Positions 1 through 5,839 of a stretch of 6,468 nucleotides of DNA are shown piece by piece. Positions within the stretch are counted from its first letter, which is position 1. Each line of letters opens with the position of its first letter. Made by a program: the position numbers and the translations under genes. Source of the DNA: an uncultured Oxalobacteraceae bacterium (lineage in GTDB: Bacteria; Pseudomonadota; Gammaproteobacteria; Burkholderiales; Burkholderiaceae); assembly GCA_946478765.1 (NCBI GenBank), contig CAMLDH010000224.1:1-6468 (forward strand), in the 5' to 3' direction. A model generated the notes under the pieces. It had not been told where the DNA came from. It worked only from the letters and a program-made list of their open reading frames with translations, and did not search any database.

Positions 1-64
1 GCCAACATGATTGCTGCGCGCCTGAATGGCGGGTGGGATTCTTATTGGGGGCGAGCGACTGCAT
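1..64 (-). CDS. Possible start of a hypothetical protein (partial, runs off left edge)
   Basis: An ATG at 64-62 opens a minus-strand frame that stays open to the window edge, giving 21 residues (MQSLAPNKNPTRHSG...). A GGGGA sequence lies about 7 bases upstream of the ATG, which is a reasonable ribosome-binding site. The frame runs in the same direction as pgsA, 38 bases after its stop. The visible residues are hydrophilic and match no family I recognise. Two plus-strand frames are also open across this stretch, one ending in TAG at 64-66, and the ATG lies inside an imperfect inverted repeat. The gene may therefore not exist. Only the downstream sequence can decide. Confidence 0.25.
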   Translation of the reverse strand, partial: MQSLAPNKNPTRHSGAQQSCW

Positions 65-96
65 AGAATGTTCCCCACACTTTCAATTACACCCGC
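29..96. repeat. Imperfect inverted repeat with tRNA-Gly-like ends
   Basis: GCGGGTG at 29-35 is perfectly complementary to CACCCGC at 90-96. The pairing resumes three base pairs further in (38-40 with 85-87). A second, nested stem pairs TGGGG at 46-50 with CCCCA at 73-77. On the minus strand the element begins GCGGGTGTAATT and ends GAATCCCACCCGC, much like the two ends of a bacterial glycine tRNA. However, it is only 68 bases long and shows no D arm, no anticodon arm, no GTTCGA-type T loop and no CCA end. No T-run follows it on either strand, so it is not a typical terminator. It could be a decayed tRNA, a structured 3' end of the operon transcript, or chance. Confidence 0.4.
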
Positions 97-102
97 GTAG
101 GA

Positions 103-675
103 TCAAGTTCTCTCTTTAATCAGCGGCCATGCTTTGCGCAGGTAGTAGAACATTGACCATACCGTCAGTAGCGCAGCGACACCCAGCAACCATCCGCCCC
201 AGATACGCGTGTTGAGAACACCAAACAGCGTATCGTAGAACAGCAACATCGGAATCGCGATCATCTGCGCCGTGGTCTTGATCTTTCCAAGCGAACTTAC
301 GGCAACGGATTTGGATGCGCCGATTTGCGCCATCCATTCGCGTAACGCCGAAATGGTTATTTCGCGGCCAATAATCACGAAAGCGACCGCAGCATTGACG
401 CGATCGAGTTGAATCAATACCAGCAACGCGCCGGCCACCATTAATTTGTCGGCGACAGGGTCAAGAAAAGCGCCGAACGCAGAAGTCTCGTTCCAGCGCC
501 GTGCCAGAAAGCCGTCAAACCAATCCGTTACAGCAGCAATAATGAATACAGCCGTCGAAGCGGCGCCTTTTTCAAATGGCGTCAGCCACGTATCCGGCAG
601 ATAAAAAACGCCGACCACCAAGGGAATGAGCGCAACACGCAACCATGTGAGCAAAATGGGAATATTGAGTGGCAT
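103..675 (-). CDS. pgsA: CDP-diacylglycerol--glycerol-3-phosphate 3-phosphatidyltransferase (PGP synthase)
   Basis: PgsA is an inner-membrane enzyme. It transfers the phosphatidyl group from CDP-diacylglycerol to glycerol 3-phosphate, releasing CMP and making phosphatidylglycerol phosphate, the committed step to phosphatidylglycerol and cardiolipin. The protein has 190 residues, the usual length. The CDP-alcohol phosphotransferase signature D-x2-DG-x2-AR-x8-G-x3-D-x3-D is complete: D51, D54, G55, A58, R59, G68, D72 and D76. These aspartates bind the divalent metals and the last is the presumed catalytic base. Hydrophobic stretches near residues 8-27, 38-52, 78-104, 133-152 and 158-180 fit a polytopic membrane protein. 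The start at 675 begins MPLNIP, typical of the family. Its ribosome-binding site is weak (CGGA a few bases upstream). It follows uvrC by 62 bases, a pairing seen in many proteobacteria, and is probably co-transcribed with it. Confidence 0.96.
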   Translation of the reverse strand: MPLNIPILLTWLRVALIPLVVGVFYLPDTWLTPFEKGAASTAVFIIAAVTDWFDGFLARRWNETSAFGAFLDPVADKLMVAGALLVLIQLDRVNAAVAFVIIGREITISALREWMAQIGASKSVAVSSLGKIKTTAQMIAIPMLLFYDTLFGVLNTRIWGGWLLGVAALLTVWSMFYYLRKAWPLIKERT

Positions 676-699
676 AAATCCGGTCTTTTTTTGTTGGAG

Positions 700-717
700 C
701 CGCGTCCAAATTCGCGG
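700..717. repeat. Small inverted repeat in the uvrC-pgsA gap
   Basis: CCGCG at 700-704 pairs with CGCGG at 713-717 around an 8-base loop. In the direction of transcription (minus) it lies between the uvrC stop and the pgsA start and is followed within about 7 bases by a run of seven A residues (692-686), not T residues. It therefore does not look like an intrinsic terminator for uvrC. A weak mRNA hairpin that tunes pgsA expression is possible, and so is chance. Confidence 0.25.
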
Positions 718-737
718 GTTGCAATTATTTGCGTAAT

Positions 738-2594
738 TTAATGCAATTGTTTGTAAATGTCTTCTGCCAATTGGCGCGAAATGCCTTCGACGGAAGCCAA
801 TTCATCCACGCTCGCATCGGCCACGCCGCGCAAGCCGCCAAAGCGCGCCAGCAGCTTTTGGCGCCGCTTGGCGCCGATGCCCTCGATTTCTTCCAGACGC
901 GACGTCTGACGCGCCTTGGCACGCTTGGCACGCATTCCGGTGATCGCGAAGCGATGTGCTTCATCGCGAATTTGCGCAATCAGCATCAATGCCGCCGATT
1001 CCTTGCCCAGCTCCTGGGGTGCACGACCGTCCGCGAAGATCAGCGTTTCGAGTCCAGCCTTGCGGCCCTCGCCTTTCGCGACACCGACAATCAGGCTGAT
1101 GTCGAGGCCAAGTTCAATGAACACTTGCCGCGCCATTTCAACCTGGCCTTTGCCGCCATCGATGAGCACGATATCCGGCATGACGCCATCGCCATTCGCC
1201 ACCTTTTCATAGCGCCGCGCCAATACCTGGCGCATTGCCGCGTAGTCATCGCCCGGGGTAATGCCGTTGATGTTGTAACGCCGATATTCGCCATTCTGCA
1301 TAACATGGTGATGAAATACGACGCACGATGCCTGTGTCGCTTCGCCTTGGGTATGGCTGATGTCGAAACATTCGACGCGCAAGGCGCCGATATCGGCAAC
1401 GTCGATGCCGAGCGCCTCGACCAATGCACGCGTACGTGATTGTTGCGATCCCTGCTCGGACAACAAACGCGCCAATGCGATTTCCGCGCCCTTGTGCGCC
1501 ATTTCAAGCCACTGCCGGCGTTGTCCCTGTGGCTGAAACACCAGATTGATGCGATGCCCGCATTGCTCCATCAATGCCATCATCAATGCCGGCTCGTTGA
1601 ACTCGACATTCAGGATCAGCGTTCCCGGAATGAATTTATCAATGTAATGCTGGGCCAGAAATGCCTTCAACACTTCAACCGCGATCGCCTCGTCTGCTGT
1701 CGCGAGAACGCCATCCACATGCGCCGGAAAATACGCACGGTCGCCCAAGTGGCGTCCGCCTCTGACCATCGCGAGATTGACGCACGCGCGGCCGCCCTGC
1801 ACGATCACCGCGATGATATCGATATCCGCGTCGCCCACGGTTTCCATGGCCTGCTGGTGCAATACGCGTGACAATGCCGAAATCTGGTTGCGCACCGCCG
1901 CCGCCTGCTCGAACTTCAGTTCCGCCGCATATGCATGCATCTTCGCTTCCAATGCCTGCATCACTTCCGTTTGCCGCCCGCGTAAAAACTTGGCGGCGTT
2001 GTCGACATCGGTTGCATAGTCTTCGGGGCTGATGGCGTTGACGCACGGTGCGCTGCAGCGGTTGATCTGGTGCAGAAGACAAGGCCGTGTGCGGTTGGCA
2101 AACACGGAGTCTTCGCAGGTCCGCAGCAGGAATACCTTCTGCAGAATCTGCATCGATTCCTTTACCGCCCATGCACTCGGGAAGGGACCGAAATACTGGT
2201 TTTTCTTATCGACCGCGCCGCGATAATAGGTCATGCGCGGAAAGCCCTGCCCGGTGATTTTCAAGTACGGATAGGATTTGTCATCACGAAACAGGATGTT
2301 GTAGCGCGGTTGCAGCGTCTTGATCAGATTGTTTTCAAGCAGCAGCGCCTCGGCTTCGCTGCGTGTCACCGTGGTTTCGAGACGCGCAATGCGCTCGACC
2401 ATCATCGCAATGCGCGGACTCGTCAGCGTCTTTTGAAAATAGCTGGATACACGCTTTTTGAGGTCGCGCGCCTTGCCGACATACAGCACCTTATCGTCGG
2501 CATCGAAATAGCGATATACGCCCGGCAAATGCGGTAGTTTTGCGACCGTCTCGATGACAATCGCACGAGGGTCTGGGACAACAGAGTCGGACAT
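738..2594 (-). CDS. uvrC: UvrABC system protein C (excinuclease subunit C)
   Basis: UvrC joins the UvrB-DNA complex at a lesion and cuts the damaged strand on both sides in nucleotide excision repair. All domains of the 618-residue protein are visible. The N-terminal GIY-YIG nuclease (about 21-100), which makes the 3' cut, has Y27, Y38, R48, E87 and N99, with spacing that matches the catalytic set of Thermotoga UvrC. Four cysteines (C160, C172, C180, C184) match the spacing of the iron-sulfur ligands reported for E. coli UvrC. The UVR motif that contacts UvrB lies near 208-243. The RNase H-like nuclease, which makes the 5' cut, carries the D411 (ECFDISH), D479 (LIDGGKGQ) and H547 triad. The tandem helix-hairpin-helix DNA-binding region is near 567-618. 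No Shine-Dalgarno sequence precedes the ATG at 2594, where a 10-base palindrome sits instead. The start keeps the usual short N-terminus before LPGVYRY. Confidence 0.98.
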   Translation of the reverse strand: MSDSVVPDPRAIVIETVAKLPHLPGVYRYFDADDKVLYVGKARDLKKRVSSYFQKTLTSPRIAMMVERIARLETTVTRSEAEALLLENNLIKTLQPRYNILFRDDKSYPYLKITGQGFPRMTYYRGAVDKKNQYFGPFPSAWAVKESMQILQKVFLLRTCEDSVFANRTRPCLLHQINRCSAPCVNAISPEDYATDVDNAAKFLRGRQTEVMQALEAKMHAYAAELKFEQAAAVRNQISALSRVLHQQAMETVGDADIDIIAVIVQGGRACVNLAMVRGGRHLGDRAYFPAHVDGVLATADEAIAVEVLKAFLAQHYIDKFIPGTLILNVEFNEPALMMALMEQCGHRINLVFQPQGQRRQWLEMAHKGAEIALARLLSEQGSQQSRTRALVEALGIDVADIGALRVECFDISHTQGEATQASCVVFHHHVMQNGEYRRYNINGITPGDDYAAMRQVLARRYEKVANGDGVMPDIVLIDGGKGQVEMARQVFIELGLDISLIVGVAKGEGRKAGLETLIFADGRAPQELGKESAALMLIAQIRDEAHRFAITGMRAKRAKARQTSRLEEIEGIGAKRRQKLLARFGGLRGVADASVDELASVEGISRQLAEDIYKQLH

Positions 2595-2604
2595 CGCTAT
2601 AGCG
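2595..2604. promoter_or_regulatory. Perfect 10-base palindrome abutting the uvrC start codon
   Basis: CGCTATAGCG is a perfect palindrome directly next to the uvrC ATG, in the place where a Shine-Dalgarno sequence would be expected, and none is present. It could be an operator half-buried in the ribosome-binding region, or chance. It matches no binding site that I can name. Confidence 0.25.
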
Positions 2605-2646
2605 CCATTGAAGCAATGAGATGATTCGGCGTCGACATGAATCGCT

Positions 2647-2658
2647 TATTGCACAATA
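2647..2658. repeat. Short inverted repeat TATTG-N2-CAATA after nagZ
   Basis: Two 5-base arms flank a 2-base centre, 25 bases beyond the uvrC side of the nagZ stop codon. The spacer is too short for a stable RNA hairpin, so if it is functional a dimeric regulator site is more likely than a terminator. There is no direct evidence for a bound protein. Confidence 0.2.
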
Positions 2659-2682
2659 TCTTCACCCGGCAAAAATCAGAGC

Positions 2683-3753
2683 TTACTCAGCAAGCAGCGA
2701 TTGGGCAGTTTGTTTGGCCGATTGGTAACGCAGATCTTCCTGCAACCCGGCCCAGGTCCATGCCGAAGTCTGTGGCGCCAAGGCCGCGATCCGCGTCGCG
2801 CTTTCTGCAAACAGGGTGCTCATCTTCGCTTCCAGTCCGCTCAACAATTGATCCGCCTTATCCGGCGAATTGCAAATCAAAACCATATCGCAACCGGCCG
2901 CCAGTGCGGCCTTGGCACCATCGACGACGTTACCGGCTACGCTGGCGCCTTGCATGCTGAGATCATCGCTGAAAATCACGCCTTGAAAGCCCATGTCGCC
3001 ACGCAAAATCGATAGCCATTTTTTGGAAAATCCCGCCGGATGCCTGTCCACTTTCGGATAGATCACGTGTGCCGGCATCACCCCTGCCAAGCTCATTCCT
3101 AACCAGCCGTACGGCGCGGCATCATCTGCCAGAATTTCATCCAAGCCGCGCTCATCAACCGGTATCGCAACGTGCGAATCCGCTTGCGCGAAACCGTGGG
3201 CCGGGAAATGCTTGCCGCAGTTTGCCATGCCGGCCAATGCCAAGCCGTGATTGAGGCTTTTTGCCAGCAGCGTGACCACACGTGCGTCGCGATGAAAGGC
3301 GCGATCACCGATCACCGCCGATGCGCCGTGATCCAGGTCGAGTACCGGTGTAAACGACAGATCAACGCCACAGGCACGCAACTCGGCGGCCAGCACAAAA
3401 CCGACATCAGTGGCCGCTTTGGTCGCCGCCAGCACATCACGATCCCAAAGTTCGCCGAGCCTGCGCATCGCCGGCAGTTTGGTAAAGCCATCGGTCTTGA
3501 AGCGCTGTACGCGTCCGCCTTCATGATCGACGGCGATCAGAATCCCCGGCCGCGCTGCATGGATCGCCGCTGTCAGCACGGTAAGCTGCTGCCGATTGTC
3601 GTAGTTGCGCCCAAATAAAATCACGCCGCCAGTCAAAGGATGTCGGATGCGGCGAATATCATCCGCTGTGAGTGTCTGGCCGCCCACGTCCAGCATGACC
3701 GGGCCGAGGTGTTGCATCGAATTCGAACTTGCACCTGCAACTTCTTTCATCAT
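2683..3753 (-). CDS. nagZ: Beta-N-acetylhexosaminidase NagZ (cell-wall recycling glycosidase, GH3)
   Basis: NagZ is a cytosolic GH3 enzyme. It removes N-acetylglucosamine from the GlcNAc-anhydroMurNAc peptides taken up during peptidoglycan recycling. Its products can influence AmpC beta-lactamase induction in species that carry ampR-ampC. The 356-residue protein is a single TIM-barrel domain without a signal peptide. Family landmarks are GPVMLDV (17-23), [13 protein letters not shown] (38-50), DHEGGRVQR (76-84), KHFP-x-HG (181-187), the DSH loop with presumed acid/base H194, and FSDDLSM with presumed nucleophile D263. Residue 185 is alanine where the family signature KHFPGHG has glycine. The first ATG overlaps the acpS stop (ATGA, 3753-3750). 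GGAG at 3759-3756 is only 2 bases from Met1 but 5 from Met2. Met13 (ATG at 3717) would give 344 residues, nearer the 341 of E. coli NagZ, so the exact start is uncertain. Confidence 0.95.
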   Translation of the reverse strand: MMKEVAGASSNSMQHLGPVMLDVGGQTLTADDIRRIRHPLTGGVILFGRNYDNRQQLTVLTAAIHAARPGILIAVDHEGGRVQRFKTDGFTKLPAMRRLGELWDRDVLAATKAATDVGFVLAAELRACGVDLSFTPVLDLDHGASAVIGDRAFHRDARVVTLLAKSLNHGLALAGMANCGKHFPAHGFAQADSHVAIPVDERGLDEILADDAAPYGWLGMSLAGVMPAHVIYPKVDRHPAGFSKKWLSILRGDMGFQGVIFSDDLSMQGASVAGNVVDGAKAALAAGCDMVLICNSPDKADQLLSGLEAKMSTLFAESATRIAALAPQTSAWTWAGLQEDLRYQSAKQTAQSLLAE

Positions 3754-4139
3754 TTCTCCACAATCACGAACGCAACCGCATACTCGGCTTCATCGGTAAT
3801 CGATACCTGTGCGGTCAGTCCGTTTTGTTCCATAAATTGTTGTAACGTTCCGCTGGTCACGGCAACCGGTTTGCCGCTCGGCGCATTCAATGTTTGCATC
3901 GCACGCCAGGTCATCGGCATGCGCATGCCGAGGCCGATGGCCTTGGAAAATGCTTCTTTTGCCGCGAAGCGGGTGGCTAGGAAGCGAATGCCGCGGGCAT
4001 CCACTGTCGCCTTGCGGCGCCGGTATTTTTCCAGCTCTTCGGGGCCGAGAATTTTTTCGGCAAAGCGCTCGCCATTGCGTGCCAGTGCTGCTTCGACGCG
4101 CGAAATCTGGATGATGTCGGTGCCAATTCCAAAAATCAT
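3750..4139 (-). CDS. acpS: Holo-[acyl-carrier-protein] synthase
   Basis: AcpS transfers the 4'-phosphopantetheine arm of coenzyme A to the conserved serine of apo-ACP, making the active carrier for fatty acid synthesis. The 129-residue protein has the usual length for a trimeric AcpS-type transferase. The N-terminal motif IFGIGTDI supplies the Mg-binding D8. The second signature, [13 protein letters not shown] (57-69), supplies E62 and K61. The C-terminal strand AYAVAF-type pattern is present as [11 protein letters not shown]. The start ATG at 4139 overlaps the pdxJ stop codon by 4 bases (ATGA). No strong Shine-Dalgarno sequence is visible, only GGGG about 11 bases upstream, so translation probably depends on ribosomes finishing pdxJ. 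The pdxJ-acpS pair is conserved across many proteobacteria. The family assignment is secure. Confidence 0.97.
   Translation of the reverse strand: MIFGIGTDIIQISRVEAALARNGERFAEKILGPEELEKYRRRKATVDARGIRFLATRFAAKEAFSKAIGLGMRMPMTWRAMQTLNAPSGKPVAVTSGTLQQFMEQNGLTAQVSITDEAEYAVAFVIVEK
3756..3759 (-). promoter_or_regulatory. Ribosome-binding site of nagZ inside the acpS 3' end
   Basis: GGAG lies within the last codons of acpS. It is 2 bases from the first nagZ ATG (3753) and 5 bases from the second (3750). The spacing favours the second ATG, which would shorten NagZ by one residue. The placement implies that nagZ translation is coupled to that of acpS. Confidence 0.5.
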
Positions 4140-4903
4140 TTTTTATGCAGCCCCAGACGCGCCGCGACCATGATTGCCTTCATTTCCTTGACCGCATTTT
4201 GCCAGCCGATGAATATCCCATGCGCGACAATCGCGTGACCAATGTTCAGTTCTGCGATTTCAGGGATCGCGGCGATCGCCTGCACATTCGTGTAATGCAG
4301 TCCGTGGCCGGCATTGACCTTGAGGCCGTGCTGAACCCCTTGCAGCACGCCTTGATGCACGCGTTCCAGTTCTTGCTGCTGCAAGGCGTCGGTAGGTGCC
4401 TCGGCATAACGTCCTGTGTGAATCTCGATGACAGGTGCCCCGATTTCTGCGGCCGCGTTGATCTGCTCGGCCTCGGGATCGATGAACAGGCTGACGCGAA
4501 TGCCCTGCGCCTGTAATTGTCTGACACCTGCCTGCACTTGTGAAAAATATTTGACGACATCCAATCCGCCTTCCGTCGTCAACTCATAGCGGCGCTCCGG
4601 CACCAGGCAGGCATCCTGCGGCCCGATGCGGCAGGCAAAATCGATCATCTCGTCGGTAGCTGCCAATTCGAGATTCATGCGTGTGCGCAGACGCGGGCGG
4701 AGTGCCTCGACATCGGCATCTTTGATGTGACGACGGTCCTCGCGCAAATGCAATGTGATCGCATCGGCTCCCGCATCTTCGGCCAGCAGAGCTGCTTGTA
4801 TGGGGTCCGGGTAATTTGTGTCGCGCACATTGCGCAAAGTGGCGACATGATCGATATTCACACCCAAATCGATGACGGAACTGTTCGGATATAAGAGTCT
4901 CAT
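4136..4903 (-). CDS. pdxJ: Pyridoxine 5'-phosphate synthase
   Basis: PdxJ condenses 1-deoxy-D-xylulose 5-phosphate with 3-amino-2-oxopropyl phosphate to form pyridoxine 5'-phosphate, the ring-closing step of the DXP-dependent vitamin B6 pathway. It is a cytosolic TIM-barrel enzyme, an octamer in E. coli. The 255-residue protein carries the family motifs in order: [13 protein letters not shown] (13-25), [12 protein letters not shown] (49-60, catalytic H52), MNLELA (76-81, catalytic E79), [17 protein letters not shown] (99-115), SLFIDP (138-143), EIHTGRYA (160-167), VNAGHGLHY (196-204, H200) and [11 protein letters not shown] (218-228). The N-terminus before GVNIDH is short, as usual, which supports the ATG at 4903. 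It starts 15 bases after the recO stop, with no clear Shine-Dalgarno sequence. A three-codon frame, ATG CCA ATA TGA (4911-4900), overlaps the start out of frame. Confidence 0.97.
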   Translation of the reverse strand: MRLLYPNSSVIDLGVNIDHVATLRNVRDTNYPDPIQAALLAEDAGADAITLHLREDRRHIKDADVEALRPRLRTRMNLELAATDEMIDFACRIGPQDACLVPERRYELTTEGGLDVVKYFSQVQAGVRQLQAQGIRVSLFIDPEAEQINAAAEIGAPVIEIHTGRYAEAPTDALQQQELERVHQGVLQGVQHGLKVNAGHGLHYTNVQAIAAIPEIAELNIGHAIVAHGIFIGWQNAVKEMKAIMVAARLGLHKK

Positions 4904-4918
4904 ATTGGCATTGTTTGT

Positions 4919-5827
4919 TTATAACTGCAGTAAATCTATCAGAATCTGTCGCGTGTTGAGTTGAATACCTCCCAAATGATGCGCCAGCAAAAAACGCATC
5001 AGAAATTTGCTTTGCGACTGCGTGTTACTGTCCGCATAGTCTTCATGCTCCATGTCGAGCAGTGTTTTGCCGGACACCTTGGGCCAGGCATCGGCGGGCC
5101 TTGCCGGGCGTGTCCCATGTTCCGGATCCACCACATATGACTGGTCCGACTCGACCGCTTGCCCGGTTGATGTACACATCGTGAAATCACTGGCGACACC
5201 GGTTTCTTTCAGCAAGGCGCGTTCGAATTTTCGCAATACGATCGGCGCAGGCTCACTATGCGCAAGTTGGTTGAGTGTGGCGACATAGTGGTCGAACAGC
5301 GCGGGATGCGGATCATCGCGCGCCAGCAATTTGACCAGCAGTTCATTCAGATAGAACCCGCATAGCAGTGCCGATTTTTCCAAAGGCAACAGGCCGCCTA
5401 CCCATTCCGCCCCAATCAAGGTGCGCACTTCGGATTTGCCGCTCCAACCGACCGACAAGGGCTGAAACGTTTGCAGCACACCGCGCAATTTGGAATGCGG
5501 ACGCTTGGCGCCTTTGGCCATCAGCGCAATGCGGCCGTAATCGCGCGAAAACACATCGACGATCAGACTGGTTTCTTTGTACGGATAACTGTGCAGTACA
5601 AAGCCGGGCTGGTGCACGACACGGCTTTCTTTTTCAGGGGACCGGGTGCGCTTGGCGGTTGCAGAGCCGGCCGATGTCGCGACCGATGCATCCTCATTGC
5701 GCGCGTCCTGCCGCTCGGACAACAATATTTGATTATTTCGATCGGTATCGTCAGCCGCCCCCTCCGCCATCGCCAACGCTGAGGGCGGATTCGACGCAGA
5801 TTTGATCTCGGCAGCAGTCAAGTTCAT
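4919..5827 (-). CDS. recO: DNA repair protein RecO (with N-terminal extension)
   Basis: RecO acts in the RecF pathway. With RecR it helps load RecA onto SSB-coated single-stranded DNA at gaps, and it can anneal complementary strands. The protein has 302 residues against about 240 for typical RecO. The extra length is an N-terminal segment of about 68 residues rich in Ala, Ser, Glu, Asp and Arg with no obvious fold. The recognisable protein begins at about 70: an OB fold ([21 protein letters not shown] onward, to about 147) with [15 protein letters not shown], then the helical domain with [15 protein letters not shown] (154-168) and the C-terminal [10 protein letters not shown]...TRQILIDLL. 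Only two cysteines (C156, C218) are present, so a four-cysteine zinc site is not possible. The ATG at 5827 is 12 bases after the era stop and has no clear Shine-Dalgarno sequence. Met20, or a GTG at Val71, are alternative starts. Extended N-termini are known to me in other betaproteobacterial RecO proteins. Confidence 0.95.
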   Translation of the reverse strand: MNLTAAEIKSASNPPSALAMAEGAADDTDRNNQILLSERQDARNEDASVATSAGSATAKRTRSPEKESRVVHQPGFVLHSYPYKETSLIVDVFSRDYGRIALMAKGAKRPHSKLRGVLQTFQPLSVGWSGKSEVRTLIGAEWVGGLLPLEKSALLCGFYLNELLVKLLARDDPHPALFDHYVATLNQLAHSEPAPIVLRKFERALLKETGVASDFTMCTSTGQAVESDQSYVVDPEHGTRPARPADAWPKVSGKTLLDMEHEDYADSNTQSQSKFLMRFLLAHHLGGIQLNTRQILIDLLQL

Positions 5828-5839
5828 CGTATGAAAGGC

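Larger units (their letters stand above)
2595..2682 (-). other. nagZ-uvrC intergenic region (88 bases)
   Basis: This is the longest gap between the seven main genes and the best candidate for an internal promoter serving uvrC-pgsA. It contains several short inverted repeats: CGCTATAGCG at 2595-2604, GATTC/GAATC at 2623-2627 and 2639-2643 (11-base loop), and TATTG-CA-CAATA at 2647-2658. I see no hairpin followed by a T-run, so no terminator after nagZ. I see no well-spaced pair of -35 and -10 boxes close to consensus, and no CTG-N10-CAG LexA-type box. Confidence 0.4.

Noticed and set aside
1..66. 3' end of a plus-strand gene stopping at TAG 64-66
   Set aside because: A plus-strand frame is open from the edge (ANMIAARLNGGW...), but it matches no family, and 21 codons without a stop are not evidence in themselves.
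29..96. A functional tRNA-Gly gene on the minus strand
   Set aside because: The ends look right, but the element is only 68 bases long, has no T-loop consensus, no D or anticodon arm that pairs, and no CCA or usual discriminator. It is reported only as a tRNA-like inverted repeat.
686..717. Intrinsic terminator between uvrC and pgsA
   Set aside because: In the direction of transcription the small hairpin is followed by A residues rather than T residues, and the stem has only 5 pairs.
729..1439. Long plus-strand open frame of 236 codons opposite uvrC
   Set aside because: It is antisense to the well-supported RNase H and helix-hairpin-helix part of uvrC, has no family motifs, and is what GC-biased codon use produces on the other strand. 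The same holds for plus-strand frames at 1440-1871 and 2070-2537.
2595..2682. LexA (SOS) operator upstream of uvrC
   Set aside because: No CTG-N10-CAG pattern is present in the gap.
3172..3618. Plus-strand open frame of 148 codons opposite nagZ
   Set aside because: It is a shadow of nagZ, with no recognisable domain or ribosome-binding site.
3640..4173. Plus-strand open frame of 177 codons opposite acpS and the nagZ start
   Set aside because: It spans antisense across two overlapping conserved genes and has no protein-like motif.
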